Positions 1 to 8,242 of a stretch of DNA of 64,000 nucleotides are shown piece after piece. Both the position numbers and the translations under genes were made by a program. The notes beneath the pieces were generated by a model that saw only the letters and a program-made list of their open reading frames with translations, searched no databases and was not told the origin of the DNA. The stretch's first letter is position 1. Each line of letters begins with the position of its first letter. The DNA is from Pedobacter sp. PLR (lineage in GTDB: Bacteria > Bacteroidota > Bacteroidia > Sphingobacteriales > Sphingobacteriaceae). The stretch covers positions 248,001 through 312,000 of the forward strand of contig NZ_JAPIVQ010000002.1 of the NCBI RefSeq assembly GCF_026239675.1, in the 5' to 3' direction.

Positions 1-393
1 AATAAGGCAATGAAGGCTTTCGAAACCACCTACGATCACAATAAGACCGTTAACTTTGTTGGTTTAAGCATTGATCCTACACGGGATACCCCGGAGGTAC
101 TGGCCAAATATGCGCAGACACTTGGTGCAAAGCCTGGAAAATGGGATTTGTTGACTGGTGATAGTACGACGATTTACAGTTTGGTGAATAAAGGGCTGTT
201 TATCGATGCGCATCAGGAAGTAGAAAAGGGAGCAGCAAAATTTGTGTATAGCAATATGTTTGTCTTGCTGGATCCTCAGCGACGTATCCGTGGTTATTAT
301 CCAGCGAGTAGTCAGGAAGCACTCTCTCAGCTGAATGATGAGATCAAAGTATTGATCACAGAAGAATTAAGAAACAATAAAGACGGAAGGTAA
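1..393 (+). CDS. SCO1/SenC-family protein, C-terminal part (cut by left edge)
   Basis: The reading frame is open to the left edge, so only about the last 130 residues are visible. The stretch VGLSIDPTRDTPEVL and the closing FVLLDPQRRIRGYY segment are typical of SCO1/SenC thioredoxin-fold proteins, which deliver copper to the CuA site of cytochrome c oxidase and face the periplasm. The C-x-x-x-C copper motif would lie upstream and cannot be checked. Where Bacteroidota members usually read His-Ser-x-x-Phe-Val-Leu, this protein reads Tyr-Ser-Asn-Met-Phe-Val-Leu (Tyr codon 247-249), so the third copper ligand seems to be missing. The DUF420 gene starts 23 bp downstream and fits an oxidase assembly operon. 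Family call is good; copper function is doubtful. Confidence 0.85.
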   Translation, partial: NKAMKAFETTYDHNKTVNFVGLSIDPTRDTPEVLAKYAQTLGAKPGKWDLLTGDSTTIYSLVNKGLFIDAHQEVEKGAAKFVYSNMFVLLDPQRRIRGYYPASSQEALSQLNDEIKVLITEELRNNKDGR

Positions 394-416
394 GCCTTTC
401 AAAATACCAGAGTAAG

Positions 417-986
417 ATGAATAATGATAAGTTTTTCCTAAGATTAGTTTGGATCGTGACTGCAGTTGTATTAACTGTGGTGATTGCCCTGAAATTGGTT
501 CCACCTCCAGGTAATAAACCTGCTTTCATTTATCTGTTGCCTCATATCATTGGTGGGATCAATGCTACCTGTTCAGTTTTACTGATCGTGTCTTTGATCT
601 TCATTAAAAAGGGAAACATTAAAGCGCATAAAATTACGAATATCACGACCTTTCTTTTGTCGGCCATATTCCTGGTTTTTTATATCCTCTTTCATTTGTA
701 TGAGAAGGATACAAAGTTTGGGGATATCGACCATAATGGTATTTTATCTGCGGCAGAACTTGCAGCAGTTGGAAGTACCAGGTACATCTATTTTTTCATT
801 TTAGCCACGCATATTATCCTTGCAGTGGTGGTATTACCATTAATCCTGGTGAGTTTTTACAGGGGATTAACGATGCAGGTGGAACTTCATAAGAAGATTG
901 TTCGCTGGTCTTATCCAGTGTGGTTATATGTAGCAGTAACCGGGGTAATTGTCTATCTGATGATCTCTCCTTATTACAATTTCTAG
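417..986 (+). CDS. DUF420 family membrane protein with an EF-hand-like loop
   Basis: A 189-residue membrane protein with about five hydrophobic helices and conserved His residues in or near them (PHIIGGINA, FHLY, ATHIIL). It fits DUF420, a family usually coded beside cytochrome oxidase and SCO genes and presumed to help oxidase assembly. Between helices 3 and 4 there is a full 12-residue EF-hand-type loop at residues 103-114 (Asp103, Asp105, Asn107, Gly108, Ser111, Glu114), which suggests calcium binding in an extramembrane loop. The gene follows the SCO1-like gene by 23 bp and ends just before a terminator, so it is probably the last gene of that operon. The family is fairly sure; the role is not. 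Confidence 0.85.
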   Translation: MNNDKFFLRLVWIVTAVVLTVVIALKLVPPPGNKPAFIYLLPHIIGGINATCSVLLIVSLIFIKKGNIKAHKITNITTFLLSAIFLVFYILFHLYEKDTKFGDIDHNGILSAAELAAVGSTRYIYFFILATHIILAVVVLPLILVSFYRGLTMQVELHKKIVRWSYPVWLYVAVTGVIVYLMISPYYNF

Positions 987-1027
987 GCAGACTGTTTAGA
1001 CTTCGTAATTAAGCAAATAACGTACTT

Positions 1028-1060
1028 AGGTTGGTGGATTCAAATTCACCAACCTTTTTT
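1028..1060 (+). terminator. Rho-independent terminator after the DUF420 gene
   Basis: A 9-bp perfect stem (1028-1036 with 1047-1055) with a 10-nt loop is followed by a T run. It closes the oxidase-assembly operon before the next promoter at 1111. Confidence 0.85.
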
Positions 1061-1110
1061 ATGTTTTATTTTTTACAATAGCAATAGCCTTATTCTTAGC
1101 GTTCTTTCTC

Positions 1111-1118
1111 TATATTTG
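1111..1118 (+). promoter_or_regulatory. TAnnTTTG -7 promoter box, four bases before a start codon
   Basis: TATATTTG matches the Bacteroidota primary sigma -7 consensus. The ATG at 1123 is only 4 bases beyond the box, so transcription should start at or next to the start codon. No clear -33 TTG is visible. Confidence 0.6.
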
Positions 1119-1122
1119 CAGG

Positions 1123-1371
1123 ATGAAAAAGATAGTTTTTATCTTCCTTTTTATGCTCACGATGTTGATCTCCAATGTCCCTGCTGCAAATGCACAATGT
1201 GCCATGTGTACTGTTAGTGCGGAGCAGAGTGTGAAAAATGGGAATACACAGGGAAATGGCCTGAATTCTGGAATCCTTTACCTTTTATCTATTCCTTATT
1301 TGTTAATTACCGGAATGGGTATCCTTTGGTATGTTAAATTCCGTAAGAAAAACACTGAAGAAGTCGCTTAA
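1123..1371 (+). CDS. Small exported membrane protein with a C-x-x-C motif
   Basis: 82 residues: a signal peptide (about 1-24, ending ANA), then Cys26-Ala-Met-Cys29 at the very start of the mature protein, a Gly/Asn-rich stretch, one transmembrane helix (about 50-70) and a short basic tail (KFRKKN). I know of no named family, but small Bacteroidota proteins of this pattern (C-x-M-C followed by GILYLL and PYLL) are familiar as conserved hypotheticals. The Cys pair at the membrane surface could bind a metal or heme, or be a redox pair. The position after SCO1/DUF420 makes a respiratory-chain link plausible, although a terminator separates it from them. The start is set by the ATG right after a -7 box. 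Confidence 0.75.
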   Translation: MKKIVFIFLFMLTMLISNVPAANAQCAMCTVSAEQSVKNGNTQGNGLNSGILYLLSIPYLLITGMGILWYVKFRKKNTEEVA

Positions 1372-1422
1372 TATTTTTGAACTCCATTCCCGCTCATCGC
1401 CTGTTGCGATTTACTGATCTCT

Positions 1423-1821
1423 ATGAAGAAAACGTCAAAATTGTATGCAGTTGTACATGGTAAATGTCCACAATGTCGCAGAGGCGATATTTTCACTGGC
1501 AGTATGTATGGTTTAAACATTCAACGTACCAATACCAATTGCAGCCATTGCGGTTTCCGGTTTGAGATTGAGCCCGGATATTTTTATGCAGCGATGTATG
1601 TGAGTTATGCGATGAATTGTGCTGAAATGATCAGTCTGGGGGTTGCCGCCTATATATTGTCAGGCGGTTGGCTGGAATATGAATCTTTCTGGATGTACAT
1701 TACTGTGATCTTTACGGGATGTTTAGTTTTGGCACCTTTTAACTATCGCTATTCCCGCGTGATGTTATTACATTTTCTATCTCCTAAAATTAAATACAAA
1801 CCAGCATACGATAAACTATGA
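1423..1821 (+). CDS. DUF983 family zinc-ribbon membrane protein
   Basis: 132 residues. A four-cysteine zinc ribbon (Cys15-x-x-Cys18 and Cys40-x-x-Cys43) precedes the EIEPGYFYAAMYVSYA block, which is characteristic of DUF983, and two transmembrane helices (about 58-80 and 90-108). Function is unknown; the family is widespread in Bacteroidota and alphaproteobacteria. The last 4 bases overlap the start of the next gene (ATGA at 1818-1821), which points to translational coupling with the DUF2461 gene. Confidence 0.88.
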   Translation: MKKTSKLYAVVHGKCPQCRRGDIFTGSMYGLNIQRTNTNCSHCGFRFEIEPGYFYAAMYVSYAMNCAEMISLGVAAYILSGGWLEYESFWMYITVIFTGCLVLAPFNYRYSRVMLLHFLSPKIKYKPAYDKL

Positions 1822-2480
1822 TTAAACCTGAGACATTCGCCTTTATCACCGATGTAGCCCGAAATAACAACCGGGAATGGTTTGCTGAGAACAAAGCAAG
1901 ATATGAAACTGCAAAGGAGGATGTATTGGCCTTTGTAGATCAGTTGATCCCTGTGCTCGCAGGAATAGACCCCGATTTTTCTATAGATACCCCTGCAAAG
2001 AAATGTTTGCTGCGTATTTACAGGGACGTCAGGTTCAGTAAAAATAAAGATCCCTATAAAAACAACTTCGGAATTTCCTTTAATATCAAAGGTACTGGTA
2101 TCCATGGTCCTGGATATTACCTCCACCTTCAACCTGGCGAATGCTTTATAGCTGCAGGTTTCTGGATGCCCGAAGCTCCGGTGCTTAAAAAAATCAGGGA
2201 AGAGATTGATTACAATGGTTCAGAATTTTTGGAGCTGATTCATGCTAAAAGTTTTGAAAGTACGTTTAAGTTGAGCAGAGAGGATACCTTGAAAAATGCA
2301 CCTAAGGGATATGAAATGGATCACCCTCAGATAGAATTTCTGAAGTTGAAAAGCTTTGTTGCGATTTGTCCTTTACCGGATAAAGCGTTTTTACAAGCAG
2401 GGATCGTTGATCAATTGAAAACAGCCTTTGAAAGTGTGTATCCGTTTATATTATTTTTGAGAAATGCCGTAGCGCAATAA
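1818..2480 (+). CDS. DUF2461 (TIGR02453) family protein
   Basis: 220 residues, soluble, no signal peptide. The N-terminal pattern FAFITDVARNNNREWFAENK, the central IYRDVRFSKNKDPYKNNFG motif and GPGYYLHLQPGE are the hallmarks of the DUF2461 family (usual length about 220-230). No biochemical role is established. The start codon overlaps the DUF983 stop, and an OmpA lipoprotein gene begins 2 bp after its stop, so the three genes are very likely one transcript. Confidence 0.9.
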   Translation: MIKPETFAFITDVARNNNREWFAENKARYETAKEDVLAFVDQLIPVLAGIDPDFSIDTPAKKCLLRIYRDVRFSKNKDPYKNNFGISFNIKGTGIHGPGYYLHLQPGECFIAAGFWMPEAPVLKKIREEIDYNGSEFLELIHAKSFESTFKLSREDTLKNAPKGYEMDHPQIEFLKLKSFVAICPLPDKAFLQAGIVDQLKTAFESVYPFILFLRNAVAQ

Positions 2481-2482
2481 TT

Positions 2483-3328
2483 ATGATGAGAAGAATTGCT
2501 TTATTTTTATTTGTTGGACTGTTTGCCTGTGCATTCAGTGCCTGTGTTGTTTTATCACCGCAGAAATATAAGGCCTTATTGGCAAAACAAGATTCGCTGG
2601 GTTCAGGTTTAGATCAGTCTCAATTGAAAAATGAATATCTGGAAGATTTGATCAGCAGATTGAAAAAAGATACTACAGGGCTTAGTGCTTCATTAAATGA
2701 CCTGAGAGGGAAGTATTCTGAAATTGATGATAGTTATGCTAAATTAAAGGATAACAGCTCTACGGAGATTAATAAGCTATCTCAGGACCTTAAAAAACGC
2801 GAACAACGTTTAAAAGAAGTGGAAGAGATTTTGCGTAAACGTGATGAGGCAACCAATCAATTGAAAGAAAAGCTGCAACAGGCTTTACTGGGCTTTACAA
2901 AAAGCGGCTTAACAGTAGAAATTAAGAACGGAAAAGTATATGTGTCTTTAATGGATAAGTTATTGTTTCCTTCCGGCAGTATTGTAATTGATGAAAAAGG
3001 AAAACAGGCTTTAACACAACTGGCGACTGTATTAAAAGAACAACCGGAGATTAATATTGCGGTGGAAGGGCATACTGATTCGCAAAAAATCAGTAACCTG
3101 GGCCAGATTAAAGACAACTGGGACCTGAGTGTGCTGAGGTCTACCTCTGTGGTAAGGTACCTGACTGAGGTGGCTAAAGTTGAGGGTGTAAGGATGACTG
3201 CCACTGGAAAGGGCGAATTTCAGCCATTGGCATTGAATACCAGTGCGGATGGAAGAAGTAAAAACCGTAGAATAGAAATTGTACTTTCTCCAAAACTGGA
3301 CGAGTTGTACAACCTGATTAAACAATAA
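2483..3328 (+). CDS. OmpA-family peptidoglycan-binding lipoprotein
   Basis: 281 residues. A signal peptide with lipobox Phe-Ser-Ala-Cys (Cys21) predicts a lipid anchor. Residues of about 40-130 are rich in Lys/Glu/Leu heptads and probably form a coiled-coil stalk. The C-terminal 140 residues are an OmpA-like domain with EGHTDS and GRSKNRRIEIVL, the segments that hold the peptidoglycan-binding Asp and Arg. The expected role is to tether the outer membrane to the wall. ATGs at 2483 and 2486 are both possible. The gene follows DUF2461 by 2 bp and is closed by a strong terminator. Confidence 0.9.
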   Translation: MMRRIALFLFVGLFACAFSACVVLSPQKYKALLAKQDSLGSGLDQSQLKNEYLEDLISRLKKDTTGLSASLNDLRGKYSEIDDSYAKLKDNSSTEINKLSQDLKKREQRLKEVEEILRKRDEATNQLKEKLQQALLGFTKSGLTVEIKNGKVYVSLMDKLLFPSGSIVIDEKGKQALTQLATVLKEQPEINIAVEGHTDSQKISNLGQIKDNWDLSVLRSTSVVRYLTEVAKVEGVRMTATGKGEFQPLALNTSADGRSKNRRIEIVLSPKLDELYNLIKQ

Positions 3329-3340
3329 TATAAATATATC

Positions 3341-3385
3341 AAATACAAAGGCCGTTAGGATGATCTCCTAACGGCCTTTGTATTT
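3341..3385. terminator. Bidirectional terminator between OmpA lipoprotein and rfbC
   Basis: A perfect 20-bp stem (3341-3360 with 3366-3385) and a 5-nt loop lie between two convergent genes. The A-rich and T-rich ends let it work in both directions. Confidence 0.92.
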
Positions 3386-3418
3386 GGTTGAATTTCTGTT
3401 ATGGAATGGGTTCTTTTC

Positions 3419-3973
3419 TTAAAAAGGGCTGCTGAAATCTTTGAAAGCAGGCAGTACCAGGTCTTTATCAGAAAGTAAAAGATCTTCCAGCGGGATATCC
3501 TTGCTCCAGTTGATATTTAAGTCGGCATCATTCCAGATGACACCTATTTCTGATTCCTTATCGTAGTAGTTACTTACTTTATAAGTGAAAATTGTCTGAT
3601 CTTCCAGCGTTAAGAAGCCGTGTAGAAAGCCTGGTGGTACCCAAAGTTGTCTATGGTTTTCTCCACTGAGTTCTATGGTGAAGTGTTGTCCGTAAGTAGC
3701 AGAGTCTTTTCTGATGTCTACTGCAACGTCCAATACCTTACCCTGGATCACTCTTACCAGTTTTCCCTGTGCGAAAGGAGCTTTCTGGGCATGTAATCCA
3801 CGTAAAGTGCCTTTCTGAGAGAAAGATTGATTGTCCTGAACGAAGTTGACATTAACGCCTGCTTCTGAAAGGGTTTTTGCATTGAAACTTTCATAGAAAT
3901 AGCCACGGTTGTCTTTCCAGACTTTAGGCTCTATGATCAGCAGATCAGCAATAGGGGTTTCTAAAATATTCAT
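3419..3973 (-). CDS. rfbC: dTDP-4-dehydrorhamnose 3,5-epimerase
   Basis: 184 residues, the usual RmlC length. Visible motifs are the N-terminal DNRGYFYESFNAKT, the active-site LRGLHAQK with its conserved His, GKLVRVIQGKVLDVAVDIR, and LWVPPGFLHGFLTLED near the second half of the cupin barrel. It epimerises the C3 and C5 centres of dTDP-4-keto-6-deoxyglucose on the way to dTDP-L-rhamnose. rfbA, B and D are not in the window. It is the last gene of a minus-strand group, starting 7 bp after the DUF4286 stop. Confidence 0.94.
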   Translation of the reverse strand: MNILETPIADLLIIEPKVWKDNRGYFYESFNAKTLSEAGVNVNFVQDNQSFSQKGTLRGLHAQKAPFAQGKLVRVIQGKVLDVAVDIRKDSATYGQHFTIELSGENHRQLWVPPGFLHGFLTLEDQTIFTYKVSNYYDKESEIGVIWNDADLNINWSKDIPLEDLLLSDKDLVLPAFKDFSSPF

Positions 3974-3980
3974 ATTATGA

Positions 3981-4283
3981 TTAATCGATGATTTCCATTA
4001 ATGTCCGAAAAGCAACAAGTTGATTTTCGAATTTTGCGGTAACTTCTGCCTGTAAGGCCGGCGCGAAGTTATCCTGATAATCCTGGTAAGCGTCCATATC
4101 CAGTGCTTCATATTGTGCGCAATAAGTAACGCCTTCATTTGGGGAGTCTACCACTTTTAGTAAACGGTGGGAAACAAATTTCCCTGTGGCCATTACAGCT
4201 GGAACATGTGATTCCTGCATCCATTGCAGCCAGCGATCCGCTGCTGCATCTTCAATTATTGAGGTAACATTGTATACTAACAT
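3981..4283 (-). CDS. DUF4286 family protein
   Basis: 100 residues from the ATG at 4283; a longer reading frame reaches 4319 but would start inside the upstream gene's end and skip the promoter box. The sequence MLVYNVTSIIEDAAADRW, a central YCAQYEA and the C-terminal ENQLVAFRTLMEII agree with DUF4286, a small alpha/beta (dimeric ferredoxin-like) family of unknown function common in Bacteroidota. It lies between a TPR gene and rfbC with 16-bp and 7-bp gaps, but has its own -7 box 4 bases before its ATG. Confidence 0.85.
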   Translation of the reverse strand: MLVYNVTSIIEDAAADRWLQWMQESHVPAVMATGKFVSHRLLKVVDSPNEGVTYCAQYEALDMDAYQDYQDNFAPALQAEVTAKFENQLVAFRTLMEIID

Positions 4284-4287
4284 TTTG

Positions 4288-4295
4288 CAAAGATA
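4288..4295 (-). promoter_or_regulatory. TAnnTTTG promoter box before the DUF4286 gene
   Basis: On the minus strand TATCTTTG is followed by CAAA and then the ATG at 4283. The 4-base spacing predicts a leaderless transcript that starts inside the TPR-DUF4286 gap. Confidence 0.6.
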
Positions 4296-4299
4296 GGAA

Positions 4300-6108
4300 C
4301 TATGTACCAATAATATCACCGCGAAGTTTTCTAAAACGTTTGCGTGCTTCGGTGCTGTACATACTGCCGGGATAATCGTTGATCAGCTTCTGGTATACGG
4401 CTTTAGCTTGTTCGGTATCCTTCAGATTGTTTTCATAAAGACCGCCAAGAATAAACAAGGCATCATCTGCCCAGATACTGGTACCATGTTTTTCAGTCAG
4501 GACCTTTAGTATGCTGATTGCCTTACTGAAGTCATTGTCTTTAAGCCATATCTTCGATTTGGCCATCAGAATGTCGTCCTGTAAACTGTTGTTGGGGAAG
4601 GCAATGTCGATGCTGTCTAATTTGGCCATTGCCTGAGGAGAAAGATTTCTAAACTCCAGCATTTCTGCGTCTGCATACATTTTTAAGGCACTGGAGTCTG
4701 TTGGGGACTGCAGGTTATCAGAAATGAGCAGGCTCAGGTTGAGCGCATCGTTTGCGATCAGCTGGGAGGTCGAAGCTTTAAGGACATCTGCCTGGGATTT
4801 TGCATAAGCGAAATTACCCTGATAGTAGGATAATCTGGCCGAGCGGTATCTTGCTTCATTGCCTATGGCGAGGTTTTCGAATTGTTTCGCCACTTGTTCA
4901 TAGATCAGAATGGCTTCCCAGGGTTGTTGTGTCAGGATGTAGAGGTCTCCGAGGTCAAGTTTTAGCTGTCCAAGGTCTGTTAAGGAGAGGCCGGGGATTT
5001 TAATGGCTTCTTCTAATGCTTTTTCTGCGGTATCGAGGTTATTCAGGTAATAGGCCTGGAGGTTTACCCACTTTTTTAAGGCGAAAATAGTTTGTGGTGT
5101 TTTACCATATTCATCAAGGATGGACTGATAAGCTGCTACAAGTTCTGTGATTGCATTCTTTTCATATTTACCTGCAATTAATAACTCATAACGGGTATTA
5201 ATCAGTTCTACTTTAGCAGGCAGGTAATATTCATTTTCTTTTCCTTTTAATAACAGGTACTCGTAAGCTTTAATTGCTACCGGATAGGCCTGATTACTGA
5301 GAAAGGTATTTGCCGCCTGGTATAGGATGCCACCATCATCCTTGATGCGCTTATCTCTGGCAATTAACTGCCTTAGCGCCATTTCATACTCCTGTTGTTG
5401 CAGGTATTGCCAGATTAATAGTTTAGTATAAATTTCTGTCTGTGGTTCTTTCTGGATTTTCTTTAATAACGCTGCTTGCAGGAGTTGATAATCACTATTC
5501 TCCTCAAATACCGTAGCAAAAACGCTTTCTGCTTGTGGCAGGAGTTGTGGCATTTCCGGCAGGGCATCCAGGTATTCCTGAATGAGCATTTGTTTGTCTT
5601 TTTTATAGCGATAGATACTTAGCAGCTCAAAAGTGAAAGGTTTATTACTTTTTAATAGTTTCCTTCCTTGCAGGAAGGCGGTAATGGCAAGGTCGTAGGC
5701 TTGAAAATTGTAAAATTGAGTGGCAATTTCGCGGATTTTGAATTCATCTGCAGGCAGATTGCTGAGGGCCTCCATATATTGCTTATTGGCTTCCTGGCTT
5801 TGTCCTTTCTCCTGAAATAACCGGCCAAGTGCAACACCATAGTTAAGGTTTTTGGGATTTTGCTTCAAGGCCTTTCTGACCAGTTTTTCTGCCTCCTCAA
5901 ATTTCCTGATTTTTAAGAGGCTGCTGAAATACAGTTCAAAATAAGTTTCATTATTGTTTTTTTTGTATAGCTTTTCGAATAGAACGGAAGCCTCCTGAAA
6001 TTGCCCTTGCTGGTAATACTGATAAGCGAGGGCATCATCCGTATGGTCTTGTGCAGCGCAAAAGAGCTGGAGCAGGCAAAGGGAAAAGACTAAAACGAGT
6101 TTCTTCAT
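4300..6108 (-). CDS. Exported tetratricopeptide-repeat protein
   Basis: 602 residues with an N-terminal signal peptide (about 1-19, ending CAAQ; no convincing lipobox position). The rest is helical and made of repeated TPR-like units, for example ALAYQYYQQGQFQEASVLF near the start and ALFILGGLYENNLKDTEQA near the end. It is likely a periplasmic scaffold for a multiprotein complex. It is the first gene of the TPR - DUF4286 - rfbC group. The fold is clear but the partner is not; the closing repeat resembles the TPRs of cell-division coordinator and outer-membrane assembly proteins. Confidence 0.82.
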   Translation of the reverse strand: MKKLVLVFSLCLLQLFCAAQDHTDDALAYQYYQQGQFQEASVLFEKLYKKNNNETYFELYFSSLLKIRKFEEAEKLVRKALKQNPKNLNYGVALGRLFQEKGQSQEANKQYMEALSNLPADEFKIREIATQFYNFQAYDLAITAFLQGRKLLKSNKPFTFELLSIYRYKKDKQMLIQEYLDALPEMPQLLPQAESVFATVFEENSDYQLLQAALLKKIQKEPQTEIYTKLLIWQYLQQQEYEMALRQLIARDKRIKDDGGILYQAANTFLSNQAYPVAIKAYEYLLLKGKENEYYLPAKVELINTRYELLIAGKYEKNAITELVAAYQSILDEYGKTPQTIFALKKWVNLQAYYLNNLDTAEKALEEAIKIPGLSLTDLGQLKLDLGDLYILTQQPWEAILIYEQVAKQFENLAIGNEARYRSARLSYYQGNFAYAKSQADVLKASTSQLIANDALNLSLLISDNLQSPTDSSALKMYADAEMLEFRNLSPQAMAKLDSIDIAFPNNSLQDDILMAKSKIWLKDNDFSKAISILKVLTEKHGTSIWADDALFILGGLYENNLKDTEQAKAVYQKLINDYPGSMYSTEARKRFRKLRGDIIGT

Positions 6109-6336
6109 TGAGGGGCTTAAACAAACAGGAATCTAAAAATAACGATTTAAAGACGAATGTAGCATGTCTTGTGACAAGATTAATACCGGGGGGTATTTTA
6201 AATGTTACGGATTTATATTTTCATAGCCCAAAAAAGTATTTATATTCATCAGTCGCTGAAATGTAATAGTAACAATATTGGTGTATATCTGCTATAGACA
6301 GGTTGGGTTCCGTAGCTTTGTTAGCGATAAAATAAT
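6109..6336. other. Divergent intergenic region with two small palindromes
   Basis: 228 bp between the TPR gene (-) and the S9-like operon (+). It holds a 13-base palindrome (TCTTGT-G-ACAAGA, about 6164-6176) and a short AATACC/GGTATT hairpin with a G-rich loop close after it. Either could be a repressor site. A -7 box for the plus-strand operon is at 6313-6320. No small gene is evident. Confidence 0.4.
6313..6320 (+). promoter_or_regulatory. TAGCTTTG promoter box for the S9-like/two-component operon
   Basis: Matches TAnnTTTG and lies 16 bases before the ATG at 6337. No well-spaced -33 TTG is seen, so an activator may be needed. Confidence 0.5.
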
Positions 6337-8232
6337 ATGATGAGATATAAAAGATACTTTTTCCTGTTTTTAATATCTCTTGCTTTTGCTTGTCAGCCAA
6401 AGGAGGGAGGGGAGCGCATTATTCCCCTGGATGATTTTTTTAAATCACAGGACAGGATGACTTATCGGGTTTCCCCGGATGGACTAAAGCTTTCTTATTT
6501 GAAGCTGGAGGGACAAAGTTTAAACCTTTATATAGAAGATATTGCTTCGGGGAAGGCTAAAAAAATCACCCACCTGGAGGATAAAAACATTGTTTTCTAT
6601 TTTTGGCTGAGTAACCATGAACTGATTTATTATAAAGAAGTGGATGCTGCGAAAAGGCGTTCAGATATCTTTATTATTGATAAAGAAGGGGCAAATGAGC
6701 GGCAGTTGAGTAGTAATGAAAAAAGTAGGATGCGGGTGATCGAAGATCAGCTGATTGATGATAAATACCTGTTGATTTCTTCCAATAAGAGGGATTCTAC
6801 CGTTTTTGATGTTTACCGGTTAAATGTGCGGAACGGGAGTATGGAGATGGTGGCTAAAAACCCGGGAAACATTGCCGACTGGCGTACAGATTCTGAGGGT
6901 AAATTAAGACTTGCCGTAAGTACTGACGGGGCCAATACAACAATGCTGTACCGCGCGCAGGAAGGTCAGCCGTTTAAACCCATCATGACCAATAACTTCA
7001 CGACTACATTCAGGCCAATTGCTTTTAAACACGACCGGCCGAATATCATCTATGCAATTTCCAGTGTTAACAGAGATAAAAGTGCCCTGGTTGAAGTTGA
7101 TTGTAATACCGGAAAAGAACTCAAAGTTCTCTTCGGAAATGATTCTCTGAACATCACGGATGCGCAATATTCCAGAACAAAAAAGGAACTGTCTTTTGTT
7201 ATTTATGAGACCTGGAAAAAGGAAAAACATTACATGGATGATTCCATCAAAGCACTTTATAAAGATCTGGATGAGTTATTACCTCAAACAGAGACCAGGA
7301 TTTTAGACCGTGATCAGGCAGAAAATGTATTCGTACTGCGCACCTTTACCGATAGGAATCCCGGGTCTTATTATCTCTATTTCGCTGATAAGCGTAAGCT
7401 GAAAAAACTAAGTGATTTTAATCCTTCGATTAAACAGGAGGAGATGAGTGAGATGAAACCGGTTAGTTTTCAGTCGAGGGATAGTCTTACCATTAATGGC
7501 TACCTGACTTTACCGCTTCATCTGAAACCAGAGCATCTGCCAGTGGTGGTTCTTCCTCATGATGGTCCTGTAGACCGGAATTTATGGGGATACAATGCAG
7601 AAGTACAGTTTTTGGTAAATAGGGGTTATGCTGTGTTTCAGATCAATTATCGTGGCTCTTCCGGTTATGGGAAAGCATTTATGACCGCCGGATTTAAACA
7701 ATGGGGTGGTAAAATTCAGAATGATATTAATGATGGTGTAAGGTGGCTGATTGATAAAAAAATTGCGGATCCTAAGCGGATTGGCATTTATGGCGCTGGC
7801 TTTGGTGGTAATATTGCGCTGAACAGTGCTTATCAGAATCCTGGAATGTACGCTTGTGCGGCCTCTAATTCAGGGGTAATTAACCTGTTTACGTATTTAA
7901 AATCTATTCCGCCATTCTTAAAGAATAGTTTGCAGATGTATTATGAGATTGTAGGAGATCCATTAACGGATGCAGATCTGATGCGTAAGGCTTCCCCTTT
8001 ATTTCAGACCGATAAGATCAATACTCCTGTATTCATCTCTCAGAACGTAAAAGATCCGAATGCCAATGCTGCAGAGACCTTACAATTTGTGAAAAACCTC
8101 AAAAAGAGAAATGTGAATGTGACCTACCTGGAGAACGAAGGGATTGTATTTCCGACTAAAAATCTGGAAAGCAGACATCAGTTTTATACTGCTCTCGAAC
8201 AATTTTTAGAAATAAACCTTAAAAACAGGTAA
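6337..8232 (+). CDS. Peptidase-S9-like lipoprotein, predicted catalytically dead
   Basis: 631 residues. The signal peptide ends in a lipobox (Leu-Ala-Phe-Ala-Cys, Cys about 19). Residues 30-370 look like the beta-propeller of the prolyl oligopeptidase/acylaminoacyl peptidase family, and 380-630 are an alpha/beta-hydrolase domain that keeps INYRGSSGYGKAF and QWGGKIQNDINDGVRWL. The nucleophile elbow, normally Gly-x-Ser-x-Gly-Gly, reads Gly-Ala-Gly488-Phe-Gly-Gly; the catalytic His of the usual Glu-Gly-His motif is Ile603; only Asp573 remains. It should bind but not cleave peptides. It is followed after 10 bp by a histidine kinase gene and then a response regulator, which suggests a role as a periplasmic sensing partner (inference). 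Confidence 0.88.
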   Translation: MMRYKRYFFLFLISLAFACQPKEGGERIIPLDDFFKSQDRMTYRVSPDGLKLSYLKLEGQSLNLYIEDIASGKAKKITHLEDKNIVFYFWLSNHELIYYKEVDAAKRRSDIFIIDKEGANERQLSSNEKSRMRVIEDQLIDDKYLLISSNKRDSTVFDVYRLNVRNGSMEMVAKNPGNIADWRTDSEGKLRLAVSTDGANTTMLYRAQEGQPFKPIMTNNFTTTFRPIAFKHDRPNIIYAISSVNRDKSALVEVDCNTGKELKVLFGNDSLNITDAQYSRTKKELSFVIYETWKKEKHYMDDSIKALYKDLDELLPQTETRILDRDQAENVFVLRTFTDRNPGSYYLYFADKRKLKKLSDFNPSIKQEEMSEMKPVSFQSRDSLTINGYLTLPLHLKPEHLPVVVLPHDGPVDRNLWGYNAEVQFLVNRGYAVFQINYRGSSGYGKAFMTAGFKQWGGKIQNDINDGVRWLIDKKIADPKRIGIYGAGFGGNIALNSAYQNPGMYACAASNSGVINLFTYLKSIPPFLKNSLQMYYEIVGDPLTDADLMRKASPLFQTDKINTPVFISQNVKDPNANAAETLQFVKNLKKRNVNVTYLENEGIVFPTKNLESRHQFYTALEQFLEINLKNR

Positions 8233-8242
8233 ATTCGGATCA

